A stretch of DNA of 60,022 nt from Streptomyces noursei (GTDB lineage Bacteria > Actinomycetota > Actinomycetes > Streptomycetales > Streptomycetaceae). The first letter of the stretch is position 1. Every line of letters begins with the position of its first letter. Location of the stretch: positions 1 to 60,022 of the forward strand of contig NZ_LWBU01000365.1 of assembly GCF_001646665.1 (NCBI RefSeq), in the 5' to 3' direction. The notes below the pieces were generated by a model. That model was not told the DNA's origin. It saw only the letters and a list, made by a program, of their open reading frames with translations, and did no database searches. Of this stretch, positions 1 to 7,720 are shown piece after piece. Both the position numbers and the translations under genes were made by a program.

Positions 1-60
1 CCCAATCGGATGGAGAAGGACGGGATCCCCTCCGGCGAACCCGCCGTCACCGTCAGCTGA
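1..60 (+). CDS. ispG: 3' end of ispG (HMB-PP synthase), partial
   Basis: The first 20 codons are open from the window edge and finish with TGA at 58-60, encoding a Glu/Lys/Gly-rich tail ending in TVS. In streptomycetes ispG, the flavodoxin/ferredoxin-dependent HMB-PP synthase of the MEP isoprenoid pathway, lies a little upstream of the GNAT-proS pair, and its C-terminus is a short acidic tail of this kind. The identification therefore rests on synteny and a remembered tail, not on catalytic motifs, which lie outside the window. Any other gene ending here would fit the visible sequence equally well. Confidence 0.5.
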   Translation, partial: PNRMEKDGIPSGEPAVTVS

Positions 61-270
61 CCCACCCCGCCCTTCCCGCGCCCCGCTGCCCCCCGGCACC
101 GGGGCGCGTGCCGTACGCCCCCGCGACCGGTGACGTGGCCCCGCCGGGCCCACCCCCTGAGCCCGTCCCGCCCATGGGACGCGACCCCTCCCGGGCTCGC
201 CTCCCGGTCGTCCGGCGACCGGCTTCCGCGCGGCTCCGCCCGGTGCGGTACCGGTCCGGTGGGTGGCGGG

Positions 271-383
271 GTGTGGCCCCTCCGGGCTCACCTCCTCGGG
301 GCCGGGCGGCCCTGGGTCACCGGTAAGGGAGCCCGCCCCCTGCCGCCGACCCCTGCGGGGGCGACCCTGCACGGCCCCACCCC
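271..383 (+). repeat. Dispersed ~108-bp repeat, copy A
   Basis: It begins with a GGCCCCTCCGGGCTCACC-type left end and finishes with the block GCGGGGGCGACCCTGCACGG at 355-374. The same two ends, at nearly the same distance apart, occur at 19217-19323 in the same orientation and at 497-605 inverted. The middle is diverged by substitutions and small indels. Conserved ends around a variable centre suggest a non-autonomous mobile element or a structured RNA unit rather than coding sequence. Confidence 0.65.
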
Positions 384-496
384 GGGCCGTCGCCCGTCTG
401 CGGGTCGGTGGGTGGAGGGCTCGGCCTCGTACCACCGCGTTTGCTGTCTGCGCGCTGTGTTGCGACGGCGAGTCGTGGCACGGAGTACGGCGAGGA

Positions 497-605
497 GGGG
501 CCGTGCAGGGTCGCCCCCGCAGCGGATTGGCGGCGAGCAACGGCGACAAAGCCGGTTGGGCGCCCCGCCAACCGCGAGGAGGTGAGCCCGGAGGGGCCCC
601 GCCCC
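497..605 (-). repeat. Dispersed ~108-bp repeat, copy B (inverted)
   Basis: The reverse complement matches copy C (19217-19323) over nearly its whole length, including both ends and the GCGGATYGGCGGCGA-like centre, with scattered substitutions. It faces copy A across about 113 bp. The outer 24 bp of the two copies (355-378 and 497-520) are a perfect inverted repeat. Its function is not known. Confidence 0.7.
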
Positions 606-778
606 GGACCCACCGGCTGCAACCGACACCGGGCACGCGCCGCACGGCACCCGGCCCGTATCCGGCCCACCGGCAGAGGTCCCGGCCACGCCCCGCGGGG
701 CGCCCTTGGCCTGACGTATCCGCCGCGACGGCGGGTACAGTGCCAGGACCCGTATGGAACGCATGGTGAGGCCCCCTC

Positions 779-1624
779 GTGTTGACGCAGACCACCACCC
801 GGGTCCTCGAGCCCAGCGACCTCGGCGCCGCGCTCGCCGTTCTGGAGAGCGAGCCGGTCGCCAACGCGTTCGTCACCTCCCGCGTACAGGTCGCGGGGCT
901 CGACCCGTGGCGCCTCGGCGGCGAGATGTGGGGCTGGTACGCGGACGGGCGGCTGCGCTCGCTCTGCTACTCCGGCGCCAACCTCGTCCCGATCTGCGCC
1001 ACCCCCGAAGCCGTCCGCGCCTTCGCCGACCGCGCCCGCCGGGCCGGCCGCCGCTGTTCGTCGATCGTGGGCCCCGCGGGGCCCACCGCCCAGTTGTGGC
1101 GGCTGCTCGAACCGAGCTGGGGTCCGGCCCGGGACGTCCGGGCGCACCAGCCGCTGATGGTGACGGACCGGCCGTCCCCGGACGTCGAGCCGGACCCGTA
1201 CGTCCGCCGCATCCGCAAGGACGAGATGGACGTGATCATGCCCGCGTGCGTGGCGATGTTCACGGAGGAGGTCGGCATCTCGCCGATGGCCGGTGACGGC
1301 GGACTGCTGTACCAGGCGCGCGTCGCCGAGCTGGTGGGCTCCGGCCGCTCGTTCGCCCGCATCGAGGACGGCAAGGTCGTGTTCAAGGCGGAGATCGGCG
1401 CGGCCACGTCCCAGGCCTGCCAGATCCAGGGCGTCTGGGTCGCCCCCGAGTTCCGGGGCCGCGGCCTGTCGGAGACGGGGATGGCCGCCGTGCTGCGCTT
1501 CGCCCTCGACGACGTCGCGCCGGTCGTCTCGCTGTACGTCAACGACTACAACCTGCCCGCCAGGGCGGCGTACCGCCGTGTCGGGTTCCAGGAGGTCGGC
1601 GCCTTCATGAGTGTCCTCTTCTGA
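779..1624 (+). CDS. GNAT-family N-acetyltransferase with DUF4081-like N-terminal domain
   Basis: A 281-residue protein probably starting at GTG 779 (TTG 782 is an alternative). The C-terminal third is a GNAT acetyl-CoA-binding domain: the beta4-alpha3 motif reads VWVAPEFRGRGLSETGM, matching the Q/RxxGxG/A pyrophosphate loop, and is followed by the usual YVNDYNLPARAAYRRVGF, where Asn/Tyr sit near the acetyl donor. The N-terminal half resembles the DUF4081 domain that precedes GNAT domains in actinobacteria. The substrate is unknown; it may be a small molecule or a protein amine. It is followed 22 bp later by a second GNAT gene, so the two may be co-transcribed. Confidence 0.85.
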   Translation: MLTQTTTRVLEPSDLGAALAVLESEPVANAFVTSRVQVAGLDPWRLGGEMWGWYADGRLRSLCYSGANLVPICATPEAVRAFADRARRAGRRCSSIVGPAGPTAQLWRLLEPSWGPARDVRAHQPLMVTDRPSPDVEPDPYVRRIRKDEMDVIMPACVAMFTEEVGISPMAGDGGLLYQARVAELVGSGRSFARIEDGKVVFKAEIGAATSQACQIQGVWVAPEFRGRGLSETGMAAVLRFALDDVAPVVSLYVNDYNLPARAAYRRVGFQEVGAFMSVLF

Positions 1625-1646
1625 AGCGCTTGTAAGGTTCGGTCGC

Positions 1647-2204
1647 ATGGATGACGTCGTGATCCGCCCGGTCGACCTCGCGGCACGCGTGGACGCCGCC
1701 CTCGCCGTACAGGCCCTCGCCTTCGGGCTGTCCGAGGACGAGGTCGCGGTACGTCGCCACATCGTGCTGCGCCACCTGCAGAGCCCGGGGGCGTGCGCCT
1801 ACGGCGCGCTCACGTCCACCGGGCGGCTGGTCGGGTTCGTGTACGGGATGCCGAACGACCGCACCCACTGGTGGTCGACGGTCGTCCAGCCGTACCTGGT
1901 CCGCGAGGGCAACGGCCCCTGGCTCGACGACTCGTTCGTCATCACCGAGCTGCACGTCCACCCGGACTTCCAGGGCCGGGGCGCCGGCCGGGAGCTGATC
2001 ACCGCCATCACGGACGCCGCCGAGCAGCCGCGGTCCATCCTGTCGGCCATCGACGTGGAGAACCCGGCGCGGTTCCTGTACCGCTCCCTCGGCTACACCG
2101 ACCTCGCCCGCCGGGTGCATTTCCCGAGCGCCGCGAAGCCGTACGCGGTGATGGGCGCGCCGCTGCCGCTGCTGCGCCGGGAGGAGTCCCCGGGGCGGAA
2201 CTGA
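1647..2204 (+). CDS. GNAT-family N-acetyltransferase
   Basis: A 185-residue protein from ATG 1647. The frame stays open upstream to 1611, but that start would overlap the preceding gene and add an unrelated tail, so the ATG before DDVVIRPVD was chosen. The central motif FQGRGAGRELITAI is the acetyl-CoA pyrophosphate-binding loop, and a typical 'N-x-x-A-x-x-x-Y-x-x-L-G-Y' end follows (NPARFLYRSLGYTDL). It is a single-domain GNAT enzyme with unknown substrate. It lies between another GNAT gene and proS, with only 68 bp to the latter. Confidence 0.85.
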   Translation: MDDVVIRPVDLAARVDAALAVQALAFGLSEDEVAVRRHIVLRHLQSPGACAYGALTSTGRLVGFVYGMPNDRTHWWSTVVQPYLVREGNGPWLDDSFVITELHVHPDFQGRGAGRELITAITDAAEQPRSILSAIDVENPARFLYRSLGYTDLARRVHFPSAAKPYAVMGAPLPLLRREESPGRN

Positions 2205-2272
2205 TTTCCGCCAGCACCCGCCCCGGAGCTAACCTCCTAGCCATCACACTTTTCACCGCAGGAGAGTTCCCC

Positions 2273-3967
2273 ATGGCCCAGGTCCAGCGCATGTCCCGGT
2301 TGATGGTCAAGACACTGCGCGACGACCCGGCGGACGCCGAGACGCTCAGCCACAAGCTGCTCGTCCGCGCCGGTTACGTCCGCCGCAACGCCGCGGGCAT
2401 CTGGTCCTGGCTGCCGCTGGGCATGAAGGTCCTGGAGAACGTCTCCCGGGTGGTGCGCGAGGAGATGGACGCGATCGGCGCGCAGGAGGTCCTGCTGCCG
2501 GCGCTGCTGCCCAAGGAGCCGTACGAGGCGACGGGCCGCTGGGAGGAGTACGGCGCGGAGCTGTTCCGCCTGAAGGACCGCAAGGGCGCCGACTACCTGC
2601 TCGGCCCGACCCATGAGGAGATCTTCACCCAGCTGGTCAAGGATCAGTGCACGTCCTACAAGGACCTGCCGGTGATCCTGTACCAGATCCAGACGAAGTA
2701 CCGCGACGAGGCGCGTCCCCGTTCCGGCATCCTGCGCGGCCGTGAGTTCCAGATGAAGGACTCGTACTCCTTCGACACCACGGACGAGGGCCTGGCCGAG
2801 TCGTACGCGCTGCACCGCGAGGCGTACATCAAGATCTTCGACCGGCTCGGCCTCAAGCACAAGATCGTCTCGGCGATCTCGGGCGCCATGGGCGGTTCCG
2901 CGTCGGAGGAGTTCCTGGCCCCGGCCGCCGCGGGCGAGGACACCTTCGTCTACTGCCCGAACTGCGACTACGCCGCCAACACCGAGGCCGTCACGTTCAA
3001 GCAGCAGCCGGAGGACCCCACCGCGCACGGCCCGGTCGAGGAATTGGACACCCCGGACACGCCGACCATCGAGACGCTCGCCGCGCACCTGGACGTCCCG
3101 GCCTCCCACACGCTGAAGAACCTGCTGGTCAAGGTGGACGGCGAGATCGTGGCCGTCGGCGTGCCCGGTGACCGCGAGGTGGACCTCGGCAAGCTGGAGG
3201 ACCACCTGGCCCCGGCGACCGTCGAGCTGGTCACCGCCGAGGACTTCGAGGGCCGCGACGACCTCGTGCGCGGTTACGTCGGCCCGCAGGGCCTCGGCAA
3301 GGTCCGGTACATCGCCGACCCGCGCGTCTCGCCCGGCACGGCCTGGATCACCGGCGCCAACAAGCCCGGCAAGCACGCGAGGAACGTCGTCGCCGGCCGT
3401 GACTTCGAGGTAGACCAGTACCTGGACGTCGTGGTGGTGGAGGAGGGCGACCCCTGCCCCAACTGCGGCTCCGACCTCAAGATCGACCGGGCCATCGAGA
3501 TCGGCCACATCTTCCAGCTGGGCCGCAAGTACGCCGACGCCTTCCAGCTCGACGTGCTGGGCCAGAACGGCAAGCCCGTCCGCGTCACCATGGGCTCGTA
3601 CGGCATCGGCGTCTCCCGCGCGGTCGCGGCCCTGGCCGAGCAGCACGCCGACGAGCAGGGCCTGTGCTGGCCGCGTGAGATCGCCCCGGCCGACGTGCAC
3701 GTCGTCGCGGCCGGCAAGGCGCTCCAGACCGAGCTGGCGCTCGACGTCTCGGAGAAGCTGAAGGCGGCCGGCCTGCGGGTCCTGGTCGACGACCGGGCCG
3801 GTGTGTCGCCGGGTGTGAAGTTCACGGACGCCGAGCTGATCGGCGTACCGAAGATCCTCGTCGCGGGCCGCCGCTCGGGCGAGGGCGTCGTCGAGCTGAA
3901 GGACCGCCGCACCGGTGAGCGCGAGGAGCTGACGGTCGACGAGGCGATCGCCCGCCTGAGCGCGTGA
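2273..3967 (+). CDS. proS: Prolyl-tRNA synthetase, bacterial type with editing insert
   Basis: This 564-residue protein is a class II aminoacyl-tRNA synthetase that charges tRNA-Pro in the cytoplasm. Motif 2 is seen in RDEARPRSGILRGREFQMKD and motif 3 in TMGSYGIGVSRAV. Between them is the ~180-residue INS editing domain typical of bacterial ProRS, which hydrolyses Ala-tRNA-Pro. Two CxxC pairs (C228/C231 and C395/C398) flank the insert and could bind metal, which is not a fixed feature of the family. The start at ATG 2273 has AGGAGAG 8 bp upstream. The frame is open further upstream (to 1793) but that extension runs through the previous gene. Confidence 0.97.
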   Translation: MAQVQRMSRLMVKTLRDDPADAETLSHKLLVRAGYVRRNAAGIWSWLPLGMKVLENVSRVVREEMDAIGAQEVLLPALLPKEPYEATGRWEEYGAELFRLKDRKGADYLLGPTHEEIFTQLVKDQCTSYKDLPVILYQIQTKYRDEARPRSGILRGREFQMKDSYSFDTTDEGLAESYALHREAYIKIFDRLGLKHKIVSAISGAMGGSASEEFLAPAAAGEDTFVYCPNCDYAANTEAVTFKQQPEDPTAHGPVEELDTPDTPTIETLAAHLDVPASHTLKNLLVKVDGEIVAVGVPGDREVDLGKLEDHLAPATVELVTAEDFEGRDDLVRGYVGPQGLGKVRYIADPRVSPGTAWITGANKPGKHARNVVAGRDFEVDQYLDVVVVEEGDPCPNCGSDLKIDRAIEIGHIFQLGRKYADAFQLDVLGQNGKPVRVTMGSYGIGVSRAVAALAEQHADEQGLCWPREIAPADVHVVAAGKALQTELALDVSEKLKAAGLRVLVDDRAGVSPGVKFTDAELIGVPKILVAGRRSGEGVVELKDRRTGEREELTVDEAIARLSA

Positions 3968-3978
3968 CGCCCCGGTAG

Positions 3979-3997
3979 GCCGCCACGCGTCGGCGGC
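3979..3997. terminator. Short hairpin between convergent genes
   Basis: A 6-bp GC stem (GCCGCC / GGCGGC) with a 7-nt loop sits in the 39 bp between the convergent proS and slipin genes. It has no T-tract. It could serve as a weak bidirectional terminator. Confidence 0.35.
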
Positions 3998-4006
3998 GCG
4001 TCACGT

Positions 4007-4954
4007 TCAGATGCAGCCCGCCGTACCGGCGTCGTCGTCCCGCACCTGGGGCGCCGGCGCCGGTTCGCGCATCTCCCGCATCGCGTCCATCGGGTCCGGC
4101 AGGTGCGGGTCGTGGACGTGCAGCGCGGCGGCGGGCGGCCCGGCGGCCGGCCGCCGGGCGTTCTCGGTGGCGGGTCCCTGCGCGGCGCCGGGGCCCTGCG
4201 CGGCCCGCTCCAGGAAGCGCAGCAGCTCCACCGGGAACGGCAGCACCAGTGTCGAGTTCTTCTCGGCGGCGACGGCGACGATGGTCTGGAGCAGCCGCAG
4301 CTGGAGGGCGGAGGGGGTGTCCGACATGACGCCCGCGGCCTCGGCCAGCTTCTTCGACGCCTGCAGCTCGGCGTCCGCGTTGATGACCCGGGCCCGCCGC
4401 TCGCGGTCGGCCTCGGCCTGGCGGGCCATCGAGCGCTTCATCGTCTCGGGCAGCGAGACGTCCTTGATCTCGACCCGGTCGATGGTCACGCCCCATTCGA
4501 CGGCCGGGTTGTCGATCATCAGTTCCAGGCCCTGGTTGAGCTTCTCCCGGTTGGAGAGCAGATCGTCCAGGTCGCTCTTGCCGATGATCGAGCGCAGGGA
4601 GGTCTGGGCGATCTGGGAGACCGCGAAGCGGTAGTCCTCGACCCGGATGATCGCCGCCGCCGCGTCCACGACCTTGAAGTAGATCACCGCGTCGACCCTG
4701 ACCGTGACGTTGTCGCGGGTGATGCCGTCCTGGGCCGGCACCGGCATGGTCACGATCTGCATGCTGACCTTGTGCAGGCGGTCGACGAACGGGACCACCA
4801 TGGTGAAGCCGGGGCCCCGGACGCCGCTGCGCAGCCGTCCGAAGCGCAGGACCACGCCCTTCTCGTACTGCTTGACGACCCTGGCCGCGGCCGCCACGTA
4901 GACCACGGCGGCCGAACCCACGACCGCCACCGCTGCCAGCAGTTCCTCGACCAT
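4007..4954 (-). CDS. Slipin / SPFH (band 7) membrane protein
   Basis: A 315-residue protein with one N-terminal membrane segment (about residues 2-25) followed by an SPFH/prohibitin-homology domain. Recognisable slipin features are VVKQYEKGVVLRFGR just after the membrane segment, GPGFTMVVPFVDRLHKVSMQ, and RSIIGKSDLDDLLSNREKLN. The region after about residue 190 (MKRSMARQAEADRERRARVI) is predicted coiled coil, as in stomatin oligomers. The last ~80 residues are Ala/Pro-rich and poorly conserved. Slipins scaffold membrane microdomains; no NfeD-type partner protease gene lies next to it here. It is convergent with proS. Confidence 0.92.
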   Translation of the reverse strand: MVEELLAAVAVVGSAAVVYVAAAARVVKQYEKGVVLRFGRLRSGVRGPGFTMVVPFVDRLHKVSMQIVTMPVPAQDGITRDNVTVRVDAVIYFKVVDAAAAIIRVEDYRFAVSQIAQTSLRSIIGKSDLDDLLSNREKLNQGLELMIDNPAVEWGVTIDRVEIKDVSLPETMKRSMARQAEADRERRARVINADAELQASKKLAEAAGVMSDTPSALQLRLLQTIVAVAAEKNSTLVLPFPVELLRFLERAAQGPGAAQGPATENARRPAAGPPAAALHVHDPHLPDPMDAMREMREPAPAPQVRDDDAGTAGCI

Positions 4955-5094
4955 GACGGCCCTCCCGTCCGAGCCGGGTGGTACGGGTGCGTTATGCCCA
5001 ATATCGCACCAATAGGGCCGTTCGGGGAGTTCTGGGGGTCTTTTTGCTGGTCAGGGCAGGTGTGGTGGGAGGCGGCGGCGTCGGCGCGGCCCCC

Positions 5095-6009
5095 TCAGAG
5101 CCAGCCGGCGAACTCCAGCAGCAGCTCACCGTCCTGCCGACGGCCCGCCGCCAGGGCCCGCGTCCCCGACTCCACGGCCCGGAACAGCGTCCAGCCGCGC
5201 AGCCGCTCGCGGTCCACGTCGAGGGAGTCGGCCAGCTTGTTCACCCGGCGGCGCCCCGACGTGGGGCCGGAGGCGGCCGCCACGAGGTCCTCGACCCGGT
5301 CGCGGACCAGCCGTGCCAGGTCGTACGCGCGTTCCCCCACGAGCGGCTCGGGGCCGACGGCCAGCCAGGGCGCGCGGTCGCCGGCGAGCACCTTGCCCTG
5401 CCGGAAGTTGCCGTGCAGCAGCAGTTCCTCGGGGGAGTCGGCCAGCAGCTCGTCGCGGGCGTCCAGGGCGGCGGACACCAGTGCGGCCGCCCCGGTGTCC
5501 CGCACCGCCCGCATCGCCCCGGCCTGCCGGGCGGTGCGCGCGGCGACCGACTCGAAGCCGTGACCCTCCGGCGGGGCCACCCACAGCCGCCGCACCGTGC
5601 CGGCCGCCTCCAGCAGCGCCTTGGCCTCCGGCAGGGAGCGCAGGCTCACCTCCGTGTGCAGCCGCTCCAGCAGCAGCCCCGCGCCGGCGGCGTCGGCACC
5701 GGCCCCGGCGGTGTCCAGGAGCCGTACCGTGCCCCAGCCGTTCCAGTGCGCGAGCGCCGCCCGCTCCAGGTCCGGCGCGGCGAACGGCGGAGCCACCTTC
5801 AGCGCGGCCGGGGTGCCGTCCGGCAGCCGCACCAGGGCGACGAGGCTGCTGCGGCCGCCCGGGGCGACCACCCGCTCGACGTCCAGGTTCCGCAGGCCGA
5901 CCGCCTGCCGGGCGAGTTCGGGGAGGCGGGAGAGCCACGCGTCCGCGGCCGCGTCGCCGTACGTCTCGCCCAGAGCCCGCACCAGTCGCTGCGGCGGTTC
6001 AAAACCCAT
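5095..6009 (-). CDS. APH(6)/HUR-like kinase-fold protein with altered catalytic residues
   Basis: This 304-residue protein resembles the aminoglycoside/hydroxyurea phosphotransferase family: PDGTPAALKVAPP in the N-lobe holds the ATP-binding Lys, and LLLHGNFRQGKVLAGDRAPW aligns with the catalytic loop HGDLHxxNVLAGDREPW. Three key positions differ from the usual enzyme: the catalytic Asp is Asn201, the metal-binding Asn is Lys206, and the Asp of the IDP motif is Gly219 (AVGPEPLVGERAYDLA). Family knowledge says the Asp positions are needed for phosphotransfer, so it may be a pseudokinase or bind nucleotide only. It is probably not a resistance determinant. The next gene on this strand starts about 140 bp further along. 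Confidence 0.8.
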   Translation of the reverse strand: MGFEPPQRLVRALGETYGDAAADAWLSRLPELARQAVGLRNLDVERVVAPGGRSSLVALVRLPDGTPAALKVAPPFAAPDLERAALAHWNGWGTVRLLDTAGAGADAAGAGLLLERLHTEVSLRSLPEAKALLEAAGTVRRLWVAPPEGHGFESVAARTARQAGAMRAVRDTGAAALVSAALDARDELLADSPEELLLHGNFRQGKVLAGDRAPWLAVGPEPLVGERAYDLARLVRDRVEDLVAAASGPTSGRRRVNKLADSLDVDRERLRGWTLFRAVESGTRALAAGRRQDGELLLEFAGWL

Positions 6010-6039
6010 GCGTGCGTAGTTCCCTCTCGATGCCGGGGC

Positions 6040-6462
6040 TCACGGTCGCTCGGCGAGCCCAGGAAAGGCTACGCCGCTGCCCCGCCACCGCACCGCCCGG
6101 ACCGCCGCCTCCCGCAGCGCGCTCGCCGCCTCCCGGCGCAGCGGGCCCGAGGAGGCCCGTACGAGGTCGGAGTAGACCCCCGCGACCCGGTCCTCCAGCT
6201 CGGCGGCCAGCCGCACGGCGGCGGCCGCGTCCGGCACCGGGAACGGCAGCGCGTACGCGGCGGCCGACGCGGCGGGGCGGCCCCCCAGGTCGCGCACCGC
6301 GCGCGCCAGCGCGTCCCGCCGGGCGCGGTGCGCGGCGTGCGCCGCGGTCGCCTCCGCGGCCCGTGCGTCGCCGATCCGGCCGCCGACGACCCCGTACCCG
6401 TACACGGCCGCGTGCTCGGCGGCCAGGGCCGCCTGGGCGGCCTCCAGGGCGGCCTCGCTCAT
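6040..6462 (-). CDS. Ferritin-like DUF4439 family protein
   Basis: A 140-residue, Ala-rich, all-helical protein. It begins MSEAALEAAQ and has the LAAEHAAVYGYGVVGGRI segment that is typical of DUF4439, a ferritin-like four-helix family in actinobacteria. Glu and His residues in this segment could bind metal, but a complete di-iron set is not obvious by eye. The start ATG overlaps the end of the upstream lipoprotein gene (ATGA, 6459-6462), so translation is probably coupled and the products probably work together. The biochemical role is unknown. Confidence 0.85.
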   Translation of the reverse strand: MSEAALEAAQAALAAEHAAVYGYGVVGGRIGDARAAEATAAHAAHRARRDALARAVRDLGGRPAASAAAYALPFPVPDAAAAVRLAAELEDRVAGVYSDLVRASSGPLRREAASALREAAVRAVRWRGSGVAFPGLAERP

Positions 6463-7055
6463 GACGGCCTCCCTTCGCTGGTCAGCAGGTAGGCGTGGGC
6501 GGCCCCCGCCGCGGCGACGGAGGCCAGCAGGCGGGCGTACTCGGGCGGGGCGGTCAGCAGCGCGGCGGCGTGCGCGTCGGCGGTCCGGCGCACCGCGGCG
6601 GCCAGCTCGGCGACCGCGACGCCGGCGTCGGCCGGCACGGTGCCCACCGGGATCACGGGGGTGCCCGCGGCCGCGCCGGCCGCCGCGCGGGCGGGGGCCT
6701 CCGGCGCGGTGGGCACGGCCGGGGCGGTGGGGGTGGCCGGGCCGCTCGGGGCGGGTGACGCACCCGGCGGCGCCAGGGCCGTCACATGGGCCGCCACCGC
6801 CGCGCGCAGCGGGGCCAGCCGGGCGGTCAGCCCCGGGTGCACGGCGAGGACGTCGTCGTACCGGGCCAGCAGCGTCGCGCTGGTCGCGGCCGACCGGCGC
6901 CGAAGCGCCGCCTCCGCACGCGCGGCCCGCTCGGTTGCCGCGGCGGACGCCGGACCGGCCGGCCCGTCCGCCGTGCAGGCACCGAGCACACCGGCCGCCG
7001 CCACCGCGCCCGTCGCGATGAGCGCGTGTCTGCGTGTCGTCCCCGTACGCCTCAC
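6459..7055 (-). CDS. Putative Tat-exported lipoprotein, partner of DUF4439 gene
   Basis: A 198-residue protein with an N-terminal export signal: TRRHALIATGAVAAAGVLGAC combines a twin-arginine start with a lipobox ending in Cys27. It is therefore expected to be lipid-anchored on the outer face of the membrane, possibly via Tat. The mature part is Ala-rich with two helical segments separated by a Pro/Ala linker (about residues 95-140). The second segment (PPEYARLLASVAAAGAAHAYLL) looks ferritin-like. It overlaps the DUF4439 gene by 4 bp. A Tat signal would suit a protein that folds or acquires a partner before export. The function is unknown. Confidence 0.75.
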   Translation of the reverse strand: MRRTGTTRRHALIATGAVAAAGVLGACTADGPAGPASAAATERAARAEAALRRRSAATSATLLARYDDVLAVHPGLTARLAPLRAAVAAHVTALAPPGASPAPSGPATPTAPAVPTAPEAPARAAAGAAAGTPVIPVGTVPADAGVAVAELAAAVRRTADAHAAALLTAPPEYARLLASVAAAGAAHAYLLTSEGRPS

Positions 7056-7220
7056 GCGTCACTCCCTCAGCAGCCGGCCCAGCCGGACCCGAAGATCACC
7101 GCAGGCGAGCGTACCCGCGGCTCGTCGCGAGGTGGACGGCAACACCCCCCGCGACCGGATACCCTTTGATCTGACACGCGACGATCCCACAACAGCACAC
7201 GCGGCCGAGGAGTCACCCGG

Positions 7221-7718
7221 ATGAGCACCACCCAGAGCGAAAGGCTGCGCGGGCTGCTGGAACCGCTGGTCAGCGCCAAGGACCTGGACCTCGAGGAGAT
7301 CGAGGTGTCCCGGGCGGGCAGGCGGCGGATGCTGAGGATCATCGTCGACTCGGACGAGGGCGTGGAACTCGACGCCTGCGCCGAGCTGAGCCGCGCCATC
7401 TCCGACAAGCTCGACGAGACGGACGCGATGGGCGACGAGGAGTACGTCCTCGAGGTGAGCTCGCCGGGCGCCGACCGCCCGCTGACCGAGCACCGCCACT
7501 ACGTCCGGGCCACCGGCCGCCTCGTGAAGCTGCAACTCCACGAGGGCGGTGAGCTGGTGGCCCGCATCCTCTCCGTGGACGACGAGGGCCTCGATCTCGA
7601 GGTGCCGGGCGTGAAGGGGCGCAAGCCCACCGCCCGCCGCGTGGCTTTCGGGGACATCGCCAAGGCGCGCGTGGAGATCGAGTTCAACCGCAAGGACAAG
7701 AAGGAAGAGGAGGCGTAG
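7221..7718 (+). CDS. rimP: Ribosome maturation factor RimP
   Basis: A 165-residue cytoplasmic protein needed for maturation of the 30S subunit. The signature VLEVSSPGADRPLTEHRHY and the RIIVDSDEGVELDACAELSRAI block are diagnostic of RimP. A Lys/Glu-rich tail (KDKKEEEA) closes the protein. It is the first gene of the nusA-infB cluster, and its TAG stop is 2 bp before nusA, so the two are translationally coupled. The start ATG 7221 has GAGGAG about 9 bp upstream. Confidence 0.96.
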   Translation: MSTTQSERLRGLLEPLVSAKDLDLEEIEVSRAGRRRMLRIIVDSDEGVELDACAELSRAISDKLDETDAMGDEEYVLEVSSPGADRPLTEHRHYVRATGRLVKLQLHEGGELVARILSVDDEGLDLEVPGVKGRKPTARRVAFGDIAKARVEIEFNRKDKKEEEA

Positions 7719-7720
7719 CC

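Larger units (their letters stand above)
61..778. other. 718-bp intergenic region with inverted repeat copies
   Basis: No convincing gene was found. Several overlapping short frames exist on both strands, as expected for about 75% GC, but none has a good ribosome binding site or a recognisable product. The stretch contains two copies of a ~108-bp element in opposite orientation (271-383 and 497-605), described separately. A weak promoter for the next gene might use TACAGT at 736-741, but the possible -35 boxes are badly spaced. Confidence 0.6.

Noticed and set aside
5095..6009. Aminoglycoside resistance gene
   Set aside because: Fold resemblance only; the catalytic Asp and metal ligands are replaced, and the genomic context is core, not resistance-related.
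6040..7062. A single fused 340-codon gene covering the ferritin-like and lipoprotein genes
   Set aside because: The N-terminal two thirds of that frame is Arg/Gly-rich nonsense; the lipoprotein frame has a signal sequence and an ATGA overlap with the ferritin-like start.
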